This document shows, one piece after another, positions 23,312 through 33,181 of a DNA stretch of 64,000 nucleotides; position 1 is the stretch's first letter, and the number at the start of each line of letters is the position of its first letter. A model generated the notes under the pieces. That model saw only the letters and a list, made by a program, of their open reading frames with translations. It searched no databases and was not told where the DNA came from. The translations under genes and the position numbers were made by a program. The stretch spans positions 310,001 through 374,000 of the forward strand of contig JBCBIJ010000002.1 of assembly GCA_038524795.1 (NCBI GenBank), given 5' to 3'. Source of the stretch: CALBPI01 sp038524795. Its GTDB lineage: Bacteria > Pseudomonadota > Gammaproteobacteria > Steroidobacterales > Woeseiaceae.

Positions 23312-26300
23312 CCTAGCGCGACGCGCGCGTTGCGGAACAACCGCAACCAGGGCCCAGCCTCGCCCCACTCAGGCGGGTGCCAGGAGTGCTGAACCGTGCG
23401 CGCCACCCGCTCCGGGTGCGGCATGCTGACGAGAACGCGACCATCGGCGCTCGTGAGTGCCGCAACACCGCCTGGCGAACCATTGGGATTGCCCGGGTAG
23501 CGCGTGGCGGTATCACCCGAATTGGTGATGTAGCGCATGGCGATACGGCCCGAGTCGTCGCAACGATCGAGATCGCCGGCGGCGAACACGGCGCGACCCT
23601 CAGCGTGCGACGTGACGATGGGCAAACGTGACCCGGCCATACCGGAAAGCCACGGGCCCGAGCCTGTGACCTCGACCATCGACAGACGCGCCTCAAACTG
23701 CGCCGAGCGATTGCCCGCGAAGGTTGGCCAGCCCTCGGCGCCCGGGATGATCGGCGCCAGCCGCGCCAGCATCTGACACCCATTGCAGATGCCAAGCGCC
23801 AGTGTGTCGGGGCGCTCGAAGAATGCCGCAAATGCGTCATTGAAGGCGCTGTTCAACAGGATCGATTTGGCCCAGCCGCCACCGGCGCCCAGAACGTCGC
23901 CGTAGCTGAATCCGCCACAGGCCACGAGAGCCGCATAGTCGTCTAGCTGCACCTGTCCACGTTCGAGGTCACTCATGTGCACATCGTGCGCCTCGAATCC
24001 GGCCGCCATGAGCGCCGCCGCCATTTCGAGCTGACTGTTGACGCCCTGCTCACGCAGGACAGCGACACGCGGCTGTGCGCCAACGGAAACAAAGGGTGCC
24101 GCGACATCGTCATCGGGATCAAAGGACAGCTGCGCGTGCAAGCCCCGGTCATTGTCGTCGAGGAGAGCCTCGAACTCCTCGCGCGCCGTGTCGGGGTTGT
24201 CCCGTCGCGCCTGCATGCGATAGCTCAGTGACGACCACTGCGTCTGCAGCTCGACGCGGGTCCGCGACGCCAGTGTTCTACCGCGCTGCTGCACCTCAAG
24301 GCCGCCCGCCTCTGTGGTTACCGTGCCGACCTCATGCGTGCGGGCCGCGAGCCCTTCGGCGGCAAAGGCCTCGCGCACGTCTTCAAGCGCCGTTGTCGCT
24401 ACCTGGATCACCATGCCCGGGCCTTCGGAGAACAACCAGGCGTTCGTGTCCTTTTCCGCGTCGGGCACCGTGAGCACGACGCCGCGACGACCGGCGAGCA
24501 GCATCTCGACGGCCGCTACGATGAGACCGCCGTCCGAACGATCGTGCGCCGCCAACACCTGTCCGGCATCACGAACGCGACGCCAGGCCCGCGCAAACCC
24601 CGCAAGGTCCTCGGCTGATGACAGATCGGCGGGCGCACCGCCCTGTTCGCTGTAGACCTGCGCCAGCGCGCTACGACCCAGCGCCGTAGTCGACTGGGCG
24701 AGATCGATGAACAACAGGCGCGTATCACCAGCCACAAGCTCAGGCGTCAACGTGTCGCGGACACTCCCCACGGGCGCAAAAGCCGTCACCACAAGCGACA
24801 CGGGCGCCACGACCGTGACGTCTTCGCCCCGGCTGCGCTGCCAGGCGGTCTTCATCGACAGCGAGTCCTTACCCACAGGCACGGCGATGCCCAGTGCCGG
24901 GCAGAGCTCAAGTCCGACCGTGCGCACGGCGTCAAATAACGCCGCATCCTGCCCGCAGTGCCCTGCCGCTGCCATCCAGTTTGCCGACAGCTTGATGTCG
25001 GACAATGCGGCAACGTCGGCCGCCAGCAGATTCGTGATGGCCTCGGCAATCGCGAGCCGCGCCGCCGCAGGCGCATCCTCGCATGCGACAGGCGTACGCT
25101 CGCCCATCGCCATGGCCTCGCCGCCAAGGCTCGTGTGTGTGGCCGAGGTCACGGCCACATCGGCAACGGGCACCTGCCAGGGGCCCACAAGCTGATCGCG
25201 GGCAACGAGCCCGCCAACGCTGCGGTCGCCGATGTGAATCAGGAAGCGCTTGTCCGCCACGGCCGGCAGTGTGAGCACCCGGTCCAGCGCGTCACCCAGT
25301 GGCAGCGAGTTCGCATCAAAGGGGCGCAGCGTCGCGTCGACCCGCTCGGCATCAATCTCAAGCTTGGGCGGCTTGCCGAGCAGCATGCCCATATCGAGAT
25401 CGACGGGCGCCGCGCCGCGCGCCGCATCATCCACGCGCAGGCGACCATCATCGTGCAGCGTACCCAGCACGGCATAGGGGCAACGCTCGCGTTCGCAAAA
25501 CGCCTCGAACGTCTCCAGGTCACGGGGCTCGACAATGAGGACATAGCGTTCCTGGGACTCATTGCACCAGGTTTCCATGGGGCTCATCGACGGATCGTCG
25601 CTGGGGATCGCCTCGAGCGCGAAGGCACCACCGAGACTGGAATGGTCAACGGCCTCGGGCACCGCGTTCGACAAACCACCCGCACCCACGTCGTGGATCA
25701 GCGCGATGGGATTGTCGTCGCCCAGCGCCCAGCACTGGTTAATGACTTCCTGCGCCCGACGTTGCATCTCGGGGTTGCCGCGCTGCACCGATGCGAAGTC
25801 GAGCGCCGCGTCGCTCTGCCCACTGGCCACACTGGACGCCGCGCCGCCGCCCAGACCGATGAGCATCGCGGGGCCACCCAGAACCACGAGCAGACTGCCC
25901 GGCGCCACGTCGCGCTTCAGCCCATGCGCGCGGCGGACGTTGCCCAATCCGCCTGCGATCATGATGGGCTTGTGGTAGCCCCAGTGTTCGGCATCACGGC
26001 CCGTCTCGGCCAGGAAGGTCCGAAAGTAGCCACCGAGGTTCGGGCGGCCAAACTCGTTGTTGAACGCCGCGCCACCGATCGGCCCTTCCAGCATGATCTC
26101 CATGGCCGAAACGATCCGTCCCGGTTTACCCAGGAAGCGCTCCCAGGGTTGCGGCCATCCGGGCACTTCGAGGTCAGACGTCGTAAAACCCGTGAGCCCC
26201 GCCTTGGGTACGGCACCAAGCCCCGTGGCGCCCTCGTCGCGGATCTCGCCGCCCGCGCCCGTGGCGGCACCCGGGAACGGCGCGATGGCCGTGGGGTGGT

Positions 26301-27210
26301 TATGGGTTTCAACTTTGCAGAGGATGTCGACGGCTTCCTCGTGTTGGCCATAGCGGCGACCGTCGGCAGCGAAAAGACGCGACGCGGTCGCCCCCTCGAG
26401 GACCGCAGCGTTGTCCGAATAGGCACTGATCACGCCGCCCGGCGATTGCGCGGTCGTGTTCTTGATCATCTGGAACAGCGACTGCGACTGCGCTTCCCCG
26501 TCGAGCGTCCAGGAGGCATTGAAGATCTTGTGTCGGCAGTGCTCGGAGTTCGCCTGCGCAAACATCATGAGCTCGGCGTCGGTTGGCGCCCGCCCCATCT
26601 CGGCGTAGTGCTCGGCGAGGTAGTCGATCTCATCAGGCGACAGGGCGAGACCCAGCGTGACGTTGGCGTCGGCCAGCGCCGCTTGCGCATCGTCGCCCAG
26701 TGGGATGTGCACGAGCGGTCGCGCCGCGGGGTGTTCGAATAACAGGGCCGCTGCGGTTCCGGGCAGGTAACACTGCTCGGTCATGCGGTCGCGCAGTTCG
26801 GGTTCAGCAATCGCGAGCTCGGCAGGGCCCGCGCCCTCGAGCCGGTAGCGGATACCGCGCTCGACGCGTCTCACGCCTGCGATACCGCAGCGCCGCAGAA
26901 TGTCTGTCGCTTTCGATGACCAGGGTGAAATCGTGCCGGCGCGGGGCGCAACCTCGAAGCCGGTATCGTCGAGTGGCTCGATGGCCAGGCCATCGTTGAG
27001 AACGACCCGAAGCCGACGCATCGCCTCATCGTCAAGGGCGCCATCGCAATCGAGGAAATAGACGTATCTCGCGTCGAGCGCCGTGACGACCGAGGTACGT
27101 TCTCGAATTCTCTGCAGGCGCCGTTCGCGTCGAAACGGGTCCAGTGCGTCGGTACCCGCCAGCGTCAGGTGCACCGGTGCAGGACCACCGGCCGGAGAAT
27201 CTTGGGCCAT
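23308..27210 (-). CDS. purL: Phosphoribosylformylglycinamidine synthase (single-chain PurL)
   Basis: This large ~1300-residue form of FGAM synthase carries out the fourth step of purine synthesis. From N- to C-terminus: PurS-like domain, linker (MMFAQANSEHCRHKIF), two AIRS-like ATP/FGAR halves (VETHNHPTAIAPFPGAATGAGGEIRDEGA region; GKDSLSMKT), and a class I glutaminase (GICNGCQML nucleophile Cys, late SMPHPERV His/Glu). The frame opens at ATG 27240; 27210 (MAQDSPAGG) is preferred because of a GAGG upstream, but this is uncertain. It is complete with no frameshift. Confidence 0.96.
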   Translation of the reverse strand: MAQDSPAGGPAPVHLTLAGTDALDPFRRERRLQRIRERTSVVTALDARYVYFLDCDGALDDEAMRRLRVVLNDGLAIEPLDDTGFEVAPRAGTISPWSSKATDILRRCGIAGVRRVERGIRYRLEGAGPAELAIAEPELRDRMTEQCYLPGTAAALLFEHPAARPLVHIPLGDDAQAALADANVTLGLALSPDEIDYLAEHYAEMGRAPTDAELMMFAQANSEHCRHKIFNASWTLDGEAQSQSLFQMIKNTTAQSPGGVISAYSDNAAVLEGATASRLFAADGRRYGQHEEAVDILCKVETHNHPTAIAPFPGAATGAGGEIRDEGATGLGAVPKAGLTGFTTSDLEVPGWPQPWERFLGKPGRIVSAMEIMLEGPIGGAAFNNEFGRPNLGGYFRTFLAETGRDAEHWGYHKPIMIAGGLGNVRRAHGLKRDVAPGSLLVVLGGPAMLIGLGGGAASSVASGQSDAALDFASVQRGNPEMQRRAQEVINQCWALGDDNPIALIHDVGAGGLSNAVPEAVDHSSLGGAFALEAIPSDDPSMSPMETWCNESQERYVLIVEPRDLETFEAFCERERCPYAVLGTLHDDGRLRVDDAARGAAPVDLDMGMLLGKPPKLEIDAERVDATLRPFDANSLPLGDALDRVLTLPAVADKRFLIHIGDRSVGGLVARDQLVGPWQVPVADVAVTSATHTSLGGEAMAMGERTPVACEDAPAAARLAIAEAITNLLAADVAALSDIKLSANWMAAAGHCGQDAALFDAVRTVGLELCPALGIAVPVGKDSLSMKTAWQRSRGEDVTVVAPVSLVVTAFAPVGSVRDTLTPELVAGDTRLLFIDLAQSTTALGRSALAQVYSEQGGAPADLSSAEDLAGFARAWRRVRDAGQVLAAHDRSDGGLIVAAVEMLLAGRRGVVLTVPDAEKDTNAWLFSEGPGMVIQVATTALEDVREAFAAEGLAARTHEVGTVTTEAGGLEVQQRGRTLASRTRVELQTQWSSLSYRMQARRDNPDTAREEFEALLDDNDRGLHAQLSFDPDDDVAAPFVSVGAQPRVAVLREQGVNSQLEMAAALMAAGFEAHDVHMSDLERGQVQLDDYAALVACGGFSYGDVLGAGGGWAKSILLNSAFNDAFAAFFERPDTLALGICNGCQMLARLAPIIPGAEGWPTFAGNRSAQFEARLSMVEVTGSGPWLSGMAGSRLPIVTSHAEGRAVFAAGDLDRCDDSGRIAMRYITNSGDTATRYPGNPNGSPGGVAALTSADGRVLVSMPHPERVARTVQHSWHPPEWGEAGPWLRLFRNARVALG

Positions 27211-27287
27211 GACTTCGCGCGCCTCGAAAACCGCGCGCATGATAACCCGCGAACGATGTCGCGACGATCCGCGTGCGGTAGACCTGG

Positions 27288-27602
27288 CTACTCCGCGGGT
27301 TTGGTCGGGTAGAGGCTGGCCGGAAAGGGCGTGACGTTATCGCCGCCGGCGCTTGAGATGCGGTTCTTGCCCTGGCGCTCCACGGCGTCAACTCGCAGTA
27401 CATGGTGCATCGGAATGAACGTGCTCGTCACATCCTCAAACTCCGACTGGATACGTTCCTCCGCCGGGTCCACAACAACCGTCGTGCGTTCCCCGAAGAC
27501 CATCTCGCTGACCTCGAGAAAGCCGTACAGGCTGCCCTGCCCCACAGACCGGGCGTAGACCTCGTACACCTCACCCTTGTTAAGAAACGTAATGCGATAC
27601 AT
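27288..27602 (-). CDS. DUF1820 family protein
   Basis: This is a 104-residue soluble protein beginning MYRITFLNKGEVYEVYAR with GFLEVSEMVFGE and VVVDPAEERIQSEFEDV, the signature of DUF1820, a conserved gammaproteobacterial family of unknown role. It precedes purL with a 77-nt gap on the same strand. The Pro-rich C-terminus is poorly conserved. Function not assigned. Confidence 0.85.
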   Translation of the reverse strand: MYRITFLNKGEVYEVYARSVGQGSLYGFLEVSEMVFGERTTVVVDPAEERIQSEFEDVTSTFIPMHHVLRVDAVERQGKNRISSAGGDNVTPFPASLYPTKPAE

Positions 27603-27633
27603 CGCCGCTGCGCACCTTTGTGAACTGCTCCAA

Positions 27634-27662
27634 GATTTAGGCCCCTATTGCCCAAAGTTCAA
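27634..27662 (-). promoter_or_regulatory. Possible promoter for the DUF1820 gene
   Basis: On the minus strand TTGAAC (27662-27657) and TAAATC (27639-27634) are 17 bp apart, about 32 nt upstream of the DUF1820 ATG. The -35 matches four and the -10 three consensus positions, so this is a weak call. Confidence 0.3.
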
Positions 27663-27759
27663 GGGCTTGCGCCCACGAGAACTTATGTAAATGTGACCGA
27701 GTACCGGTCCCGGGGGCCATGACGCCGCATACTTGCAAGCCTCGGAAAGAACCGGCGGC

Positions 27760-29010
27760 ATGACACGCCGTACGCTAAAGATGCAGCTGAAAATCAGGGT
27801 AACCAATGGCCTACGGGAGGCGCTCGGCGACAACGCTGAGTTCGTCTTCGACCAGAGTGGCGGCACGATCGGACGCGCCGGCCACAATGACTGGATCCTG
27901 CCCGATGCCAAACGCTACGTCTCGAGCGTACACGCCAGCGTCGAGGCGCGCGAAGACGGGTTTTACCTCGTGGACACCAGCATGAACGGCGTCTACGTCA
28001 ACGGCAATCGCACGCCGCTTGGCCCCACCGCACCTTACCGACTGACCGATGGTACACGCCTGCGTATGGGTAATTACCGCATGGAAGTCAGTCACGTACG
28101 GGACATTCTTAAACCCGATCAGAAGACCCTGATGCGCGGTGATCTGTTCGACCCCAACACACAGGAAGACTCCACCGCGTTTTCCGTAGAGCTGCTCGTC
28201 GAGGACGAAGTGGTCGAGCCCATCGATCTCGACGAAATGCTCGACGACCGCATGGCAAGCGCCAACGCAAGCCTCATCGCGGGCACCTCGGAGCTCACGG
28301 GCTTCGATGATCTGGGCGAGACCCACGCCGTCGAGGACCCCGGCGCCGCGGCCCAGCGCTCAGCAACCGTACACCGCCTGCCCAACGTACCGCCCGAACC
28401 CGTTGAACGTCGACGCCGCAAGTCGGACGCCTATGATTCTCTGGTACGCGGTCTCGGGGTCGACCCCATTGCGCTTGAAGCACGCGATGCCTCGGATGTG
28501 GCCTACGCCGTCGGCCAGGCGCTGCGCGAGACCATTCGCGGGCTCAAGGCCATGCGCTCCGACCGGGCGCGCAGCCGTCAGCAGTTCGGCATGCGGGCCA
28601 CGCAACAGGATGTCGACGATCTGACGGAAACAGATCTCAACGAAGACATCACCGACCTGCTTCTGGGTCGCGGCCAAATCTACCAGGCGGCAGGCGACAA
28701 CATCGCGAGCGTGTTGCGCGCGCTGATGCAGCACCACGAGGCACTGCAGAATGCCGCGGCCGCAGCGCTTGGTGAATTTATCGACCAGCTCGACCCCGAT
28801 GAGATCACGCAACGGCTCGCGCAACTGGGCGCCAAAGGCAAAGGGCTGTTTGCGTCCTCACGCAAAGCGAGTCTCTGGGACAAGTACGCCCAGTACTACC
28901 AGGCCATCGCCGCCCGCGATGCGGATGGTTTGCCGCAGGTGGCCCGCGAAGAGTTCGCGCGCGCCTACCAGGCGCGGTTGCAGACGCTTAAGTCAGGCAG
29001 CGACGACTAG
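27760..29010 (+). CDS. FHA-domain protein, TagH-like (type VI secretion-associated family), orphan
   Basis: This is a 416-residue soluble protein. The N-terminal FHA domain (about 10-105) has GGTIGRAGHNDWILPD, VSSVHASVEAR and NGVYVNG, the phosphothreonine-binding loops. A disordered acidic linker follows, then a C-terminal helical domain (about 220-410) like the TagH/ImpI C-terminus. Such proteins normally sit in type VI secretion loci, where a PpkA kinase acts through them; no T6SS gene is in this window. ATG 27760 and ATG 27781 are both possible starts. A Ser/Thr kinase is encoded at 12.3-13.6 kb. Confidence 0.78.
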   Translation: MTRRTLKMQLKIRVTNGLREALGDNAEFVFDQSGGTIGRAGHNDWILPDAKRYVSSVHASVEAREDGFYLVDTSMNGVYVNGNRTPLGPTAPYRLTDGTRLRMGNYRMEVSHVRDILKPDQKTLMRGDLFDPNTQEDSTAFSVELLVEDEVVEPIDLDEMLDDRMASANASLIAGTSELTGFDDLGETHAVEDPGAAAQRSATVHRLPNVPPEPVERRRRKSDAYDSLVRGLGVDPIALEARDASDVAYAVGQALRETIRGLKAMRSDRARSRQQFGMRATQQDVDDLTETDLNEDITDLLLGRGQIYQAAGDNIASVLRALMQHHEALQNAAAAALGEFIDQLDPDEITQRLAQLGAKGKGLFASSRKASLWDKYAQYYQAIAARDADGLPQVAREEFARAYQARLQTLKSGSDD

Positions 29011-29019
29011 CGTAAGCCG

Positions 29020-30639
29020 CTATGGCACGCGCGTGGCGCGCTGCCGAATCCCACCCTGGTGCAGCATGAGCGCATTGACGGCGCCCGCCTCGTCGCGCTC
29101 GAAGTGCAGCTCGGCCTCCACGACCTTGTAGAAGAAGACGTCGTCGCCTTTGGCGAAGATGGGGAAAAACGGCTGCCCCGTGATCTGCGCCTCCAGGCCA
29201 CCTTCGCGCCTGCGGATCGTAAACTTCACCGGTGCGGCCATCATCGCGAACTCGCCCACGAACGCATCGAACGCGGCGTCATCTAGCGTCACCTCAACAG
29301 GCTCAGGTGCTTCGACGACCTCGTCTGAGGTTTTCTTCGCAACCTGCACCACGCTGTTTTGCACGAGCTCGAGTGCTACGACCTCGCCCGCCTCTCGTAC
29401 GGCCCGGAAGCTCGCGTCGAAGGAATCGACCACGTACCAGTCTTCGGCCAGCGGCGTCAGCGGCAACGGCGGCTGCCCTGAGACCTGGCCCGTCAGCTGC
29501 CCGTCGCGTTCGACGACGCGAATTTCCACATTGGGGCCCAGCTGATACGTGCCGATCACCGACGCATCAAACTCAAGCGGCGCGACCTCGGGTCGCTCGT
29601 AGCCGAGCCACTGAAGTCCGACCCCCGTTGGATCGCCATCTCCTGACAAAAGCATCGCGATAGCGCGGCCATCGTCAGGCCGGAACCCGACAAAACTGCT
29701 GAACCCGTTGGTTCGGCCGTTGTGCCAGTAGATCGTGGCCTCGCCCGCCGCTGCCGTGTGCCACACGCGCGTGACGCTGAAGCCGCCTGCCGCAATGCCC
29801 GTCGGCGCCAGCGTGTCCCTGATGGCGGACTCAAACGGGCTGTCCGTGTCGCCGCGCATAACGGCCGTCAGCGCCAGCAAGTCCGTCGCGGTGCCCCAGA
29901 GCGCACCTGCCCCCGCCAGGGCATCGAAGTGCCAGTCGGCCATGACTTCACCGCCGCTCGACGCCGAGGCGTGGCTGCCGCTGGCGGTCATGCCCGTTCT
30001 GGCAGCATCCAGCGGACCGAGTACGTATTCCTCGAGCGCCGCCGTGTAGCCACCGCCATGGGCTTCGCCCAGCAGGTAACCCAGCAGGCCAACGCCCAGG
30101 TTCGAGTAGGCGTAGTGATCGCCAAGCGGTTGCTTGGCGCGCGAGATGACGAGCCCCTGGCTCAATAGCGTGGACGAATAGGACGCGAAGGGATCGGCCG
30201 GGTCGCTGGGCCGGAAATTGGCGGGCATGCGCGGCAATCCGCTCGTGTGCGTGGCCAGCGCTTCGAGCGTGATCTCACCTACTGCAGCATTGCGAAACTG
30301 CTGTCCATCGCCTGCGAGCTCCGCCACTGTCGTGTCGTAGCGCACCTTGCCCCGCGCGACCATCTCGGCCAGTAATAAGTTGGTGTAGACCTTGGAGATT
30401 GAGCCGATCTGGAATTGTGTTTCGGCATCAGGGGCCGCGTCAGTGTCGTCGCCCAGTGCTCCTGCATGGGCGCGACGCACCTCACTGCCGTCATCCCAGG
30501 CCGCAGCAATCGCCATCGCGTTGCCTGATTCGACGCCATCCGTCACCCAGCGCGCGATGTCGATCTGTTCAGACGCGCGCGCCGGCGCCAGGGTCAGTGC
30601 AGCCAGCGTCATCCATGTCAGCAGTTTCATGCGGTTCAT
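29020..30639 (-). CDS. Serine hydrolase of the beta-lactamase (class C/DD-peptidase) family, exported
   Basis: This 539-residue protein has a signal peptide (MNRMKLLTW...ARASE). The catalytic domain shows the three class C motifs: SISK (S-x-x-K nucleophile and base), YSN, and HNG in place of KTG; HTSGLP is also typical. A C-terminal region of about 170 residues, probably beta-rich, repeats a pattern twice and is of unknown role. ATG 30639 is chosen for the GGGAG ribosome site. Likely a peptidase/esterase; real beta-lactamase activity is doubtful given the family's breadth. Confidence 0.85.
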   Translation of the reverse strand: MNRMKLLTWMTLAALTLAPARASEQIDIARWVTDGVESGNAMAIAAAWDDGSEVRRAHAGALGDDTDAAPDAETQFQIGSISKVYTNLLLAEMVARGKVRYDTTVAELAGDGQQFRNAAVGEITLEALATHTSGLPRMPANFRPSDPADPFASYSSTLLSQGLVISRAKQPLGDHYAYSNLGVGLLGYLLGEAHGGGYTAALEEYVLGPLDAARTGMTASGSHASASSGGEVMADWHFDALAGAGALWGTATDLLALTAVMRGDTDSPFESAIRDTLAPTGIAAGGFSVTRVWHTAAAGEATIYWHNGRTNGFSSFVGFRPDDGRAIAMLLSGDGDPTGVGLQWLGYERPEVAPLEFDASVIGTYQLGPNVEIRVVERDGQLTGQVSGQPPLPLTPLAEDWYVVDSFDASFRAVREAGEVVALELVQNSVVQVAKKTSDEVVEAPEPVEVTLDDAAFDAFVGEFAMMAAPVKFTIRRREGGLEAQITGQPFFPIFAKGDDVFFYKVVEAELHFERDEAGAVNALMLHQGGIRQRATRVP

Positions 30640-30768
30640 CGCGGTCTCCCCGTATCGCATTCCGGCAATACCTCAAAGGCCTTGGCTTGCTGCCTGCACC
30701 CCGTCATCCTAAGCCGGTCGGCCTGAGCTTACACGCCGACCGGGACCCAACCCACCTCGAGGTGACCT

Positions 30769-31383
30769 ATGCGCTGGTGCACTGCTCTGACTCTGATCCT
30801 GTCTCTCCTTGGGGGTGCGCGTGCGGACACAGGCGACATCACGCTGCTGGCCGGCCCCATCGCTGGCGGCAGCTTCGATGACCTTGAGAGCGGCAGTGAA
30901 TTGGATATCGACGCGGCGGCCGGCTTCGGTATCGCCGCGCACATCAATGCACCGGCCGGTGGCCAGTACGAGTTCCTGTACCTGCGACAGGCGACGGATA
31001 TCGGCACATCTGCGCTGTTCTCGGCGGCCAACGAGGTCGACTTGGATATCGAGTACTTCCAGGTGGGCGGCAACTATCCCATCGGCGAGCAGCGATCCTG
31101 GCAGCCCTACGTCATGCTGACTGTTGGCGCGGCGCGGTACTCGCCCGATGCGCCCGATACCGAGTCCGAGGTATTTGCGGCCATGACGGGGGGTCTGGGG
31201 CTTTACCAAGCACTCGGAGAGCGCTTCGCCTTGCGGCTTGAGGCCCGCGCCCTGGCAACCTGGGTTGATGAAGACACGAGCGTGTTTTGCGTCAGTGCCG
31301 GCGGTGCGACCTGCGCCATCAATGTCGAGGGCGACACTGTGGTGCAGTGGTCAGCCATGGCGGCGCTGACCTGGCGCTTCTAG
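30769..31383 (+). CDS. Outer-membrane beta-barrel protein of unknown function
   Basis: This 204-residue protein has a signal peptide cleaved after GGARA. The mature part alternates hydrophobic and polar residues with aromatic girdles and ends in WRF, the C-terminal phenylalanine recognised by the BAM machinery. It resembles small OmpA/OmpW-like eight-stranded barrels. One Cys pair (VFCVSAGGATC) could form a loop disulphide. A GAGGTGA ribosome site precedes the ATG. No specific function can be assigned. Confidence 0.72.
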   Translation: MRWCTALTLILSLLGGARADTGDITLLAGPIAGGSFDDLESGSELDIDAAAGFGIAAHINAPAGGQYEFLYLRQATDIGTSALFSAANEVDLDIEYFQVGGNYPIGEQRSWQPYVMLTVGAARYSPDAPDTESEVFAAMTGGLGLYQALGERFALRLEARALATWVDEDTSVFCVSAGGATCAINVEGDTVVQWSAMAALTWRF

Positions 31384-31469
31384 CGGCTGCGATCAGCGCG
31401 TTAGCCTCTCGCGGAACAGGCACTGCATGATAGTGTCTATCGTGTTGACTCGTTCGGGGGGACGCAACG

Positions 31470-32063
31470 ATGACCACACACATCATGAACCGGCTCGGCA
31501 TGCTGGCACTCTGCCTGTTGGCCGTGACACCGCGCGCGCAGGCCGATACCCAACGCTATGCGCTCGACATGAGCCACACCGACATCCATTTCTCGATCAT
31601 GCGATTCGGGTTCAATCGCGTCATCGGCCACTTCCGCGACGCCGAGGGTGTGATCGACTACGACGCCGAGGACTTAGGCAACAGCAGCGTCAGCGTCACG
31701 ATCCAGACCGCAAGCATCGAGAGCGGCGACGACACGCGCGACGGGCACCTTCAGGGCGAGTTTTGGCTCAACACCGCCGCCCACCCCACGATGCGCTTTG
31801 AATCGACGGCAATATCGGCCAACGCAGATGGCACGCTGACCGTAACCGGCGACCTCACGATTCTCGGCAAGGCCCAGTCGGTCGCGCTACCTGTGACCAT
31901 CAATAAGACAGGCACAGACCCGGCCACAAAGCGGGCCGCCATGGGTGTGACGATCAAGACGAACCTGGATCGTGCTGATTTCGGGTTAACGACTGCAGCC
32001 AATCTCATTGCCAATGACGTGCATGTACACATCGAGGCACTGGCGCTGGCTGACGGCGCCTGA
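31470..32063 (+). CDS. YceI-family periplasmic lipid-binding-like protein
   Basis: This 197-residue protein has a signal peptide (to AQA). The mature domain has the YceI lipocalin-like pattern: YALDMSHTDIHFSI, the FNRVIGHFRDAEGVIDYD strand pair, GHLQGEFWLNTAAHPTMRFES and the late LDRADFGL segment. YceI proteins bind isoprenoid-like or fatty ligands and are often stress or acid induced. GGGGGGA lies before the ATG. The neighbours are envelope proteins. Confidence 0.88.
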   Translation: MTTHIMNRLGMLALCLLAVTPRAQADTQRYALDMSHTDIHFSIMRFGFNRVIGHFRDAEGVIDYDAEDLGNSSVSVTIQTASIESGDDTRDGHLQGEFWLNTAAHPTMRFESTAISANADGTLTVTGDLTILGKAQSVALPVTINKTGTDPATKRAAMGVTIKTNLDRADFGLTTAANLIANDVHVHIEALALADGA

Positions 32064-32076
32064 GACGCCGCCAGCC
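32048..32076 (+). terminator. Hairpin at the yceI-like gene 3' end
   Basis: The stem GGCTGACGGCG/CGCCGCCAGCC (11 bp, one A-C mismatch) with a 7-nt loop spans the stop codon of the YceI gene, between it and the convergent barrel gene. No T-run follows, so its role as terminator is uncertain. Confidence 0.35.
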
Positions 32077-32090
32077 AGCACGGCAAGCGC

Positions 32091-33140
32091 CTAGGGCGCG
32101 AACTGCCAGCCGAGCACAACTGTCCAGTCGGTTTCGAGCTGCGGACCGTTAAGGTCCTGCCACGCGGGCACGCCGACCTCGATCGCGAGTCGGTGACCGT
32201 TGTCGCCAACAAGCCAGTTCGCGCCGAAGGCCGCATCGAGCCGGCGCAAGCCGTAGTTGTCGGGGTCCGCCGTTTGCACGGGCGCCATGATGCGCGCGTC
32301 GATGCCATCGACATCGCCCCGGTCGTGGTAGGCCAGACGACCGGACAGGCTCACTGTCGGCGACAGCTGCCAGCTTAGCCAACCGGTTGCGCTGTGTTCG
32401 TCGCCGAAGGTATACCCTTTACTGTTTTCGCCTGTGCGAATGACGCTGCGCCACTGCGCACCCCAGCCCCAGCCATCGTGGCTGCTGCTCGTCGTCAGAC
32501 CCGTGATCAGGTCCCAGGTGCCTGAGCCAAGCTGCATGGGGTACGGCAGGCGCAACGTCGGCCGCGTGTTCATCGGCGTCAGTACCTCATCCGTTTCATC
32601 GATGGATCCCGTTGGCGCAGACACGCCGAGCGTCGCATGAAACCGACTGTGGGTGTCGCCGCCCAGGCGGATCAACGCCGACAGGCTCGTGTCGCCAAGA
32701 CCGCTGGCTCTTGTCGTGAAGGTACCCAGGCGCGTATCACCCGCCGGCCCGGCAAACGTCACGTGGTCCATGTCCTTGGTGATGTAGTGGGTCATGGCCA
32801 TGAGCGTGACTGCGTCGCTGGGCGCGTACATGGCACCCAACATGTGCATTTCCATGGTCATCTCGGTCGGCACCACGCGTAGCGTCGGCGGCATCATCGG
32901 GGGGTTGGCGAATCGATTGGGTACTGTCGTCGCGATGGTCTCGGGCGAGAGGTCCGAGGTGCCATCGCGGTTTCCCGCCATGTTCATTTGCATGTAGCGA
33001 TAGGAAAACATCCATTCGCCCTGGGCATGGGTGTGGTCACCCATGACGCCCAGCGGCGCATGGTCATCGGGACGCGTGTCTGCCTGGGCCGTTGCACATA
33101 TCAGCAACGACGCCGCGCACGCGCGCATCAGATCATTCAT
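32091..33140 (-). CDS. Met-rich outer-membrane transporter-like beta-barrel
   Basis: This 349-residue protein has a signal peptide (to AQA). The mature part is a predicted beta-barrel of the phenol-degradation MetA/transporter type, ending VLGWQFAP. The N-terminal half is strikingly rich in Met and His: PLGVMGDHTHAQGEW, YRYMQMNMAG, TEMTMEMHMLGAMY. Such Met clusters usually bind Cu(I). It lies 41 nt downstream of a His-rich DUF2946-type gene on the same strand, so a joint copper-handling role is inferred, not shown. Confidence 0.7.
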   Translation of the reverse strand: MNDLMRACAASLLICATAQADTRPDDHAPLGVMGDHTHAQGEWMFSYRYMQMNMAGNRDGTSDLSPETIATTVPNRFANPPMMPPTLRVVPTEMTMEMHMLGAMYAPSDAVTLMAMTHYITKDMDHVTFAGPAGDTRLGTFTTRASGLGDTSLSALIRLGGDTHSRFHATLGVSAPTGSIDETDEVLTPMNTRPTLRLPYPMQLGSGTWDLITGLTTSSSHDGWGWGAQWRSVIRTGENSKGYTFGDEHSATGWLSWQLSPTVSLSGRLAYHDRGDVDGIDARIMAPVQTADPDNYGLRRLDAAFGANWLVGDNGHRLAIEVGVPAWQDLNGPQLETDWTVVLGWQFAP

Positions 33141-33181
33141 CGGGGTCTCCCGGTTCTGAGTCGATTAGGGGGTGGATCGAA

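Noticed and set aside
24958..26742. 594-codon open frame on the plus strand
   Set aside because: Antisense shadow of purL, with a His/Arg-rich non-protein-like composition.
29020..30639. Serine hydrolase as an acquired beta-lactamase resistance gene
   Set aside because: It has the class C-like fold and HNG third motif but no mobile-element context and a large extra domain; housekeeping esterase/peptidase is more likely.
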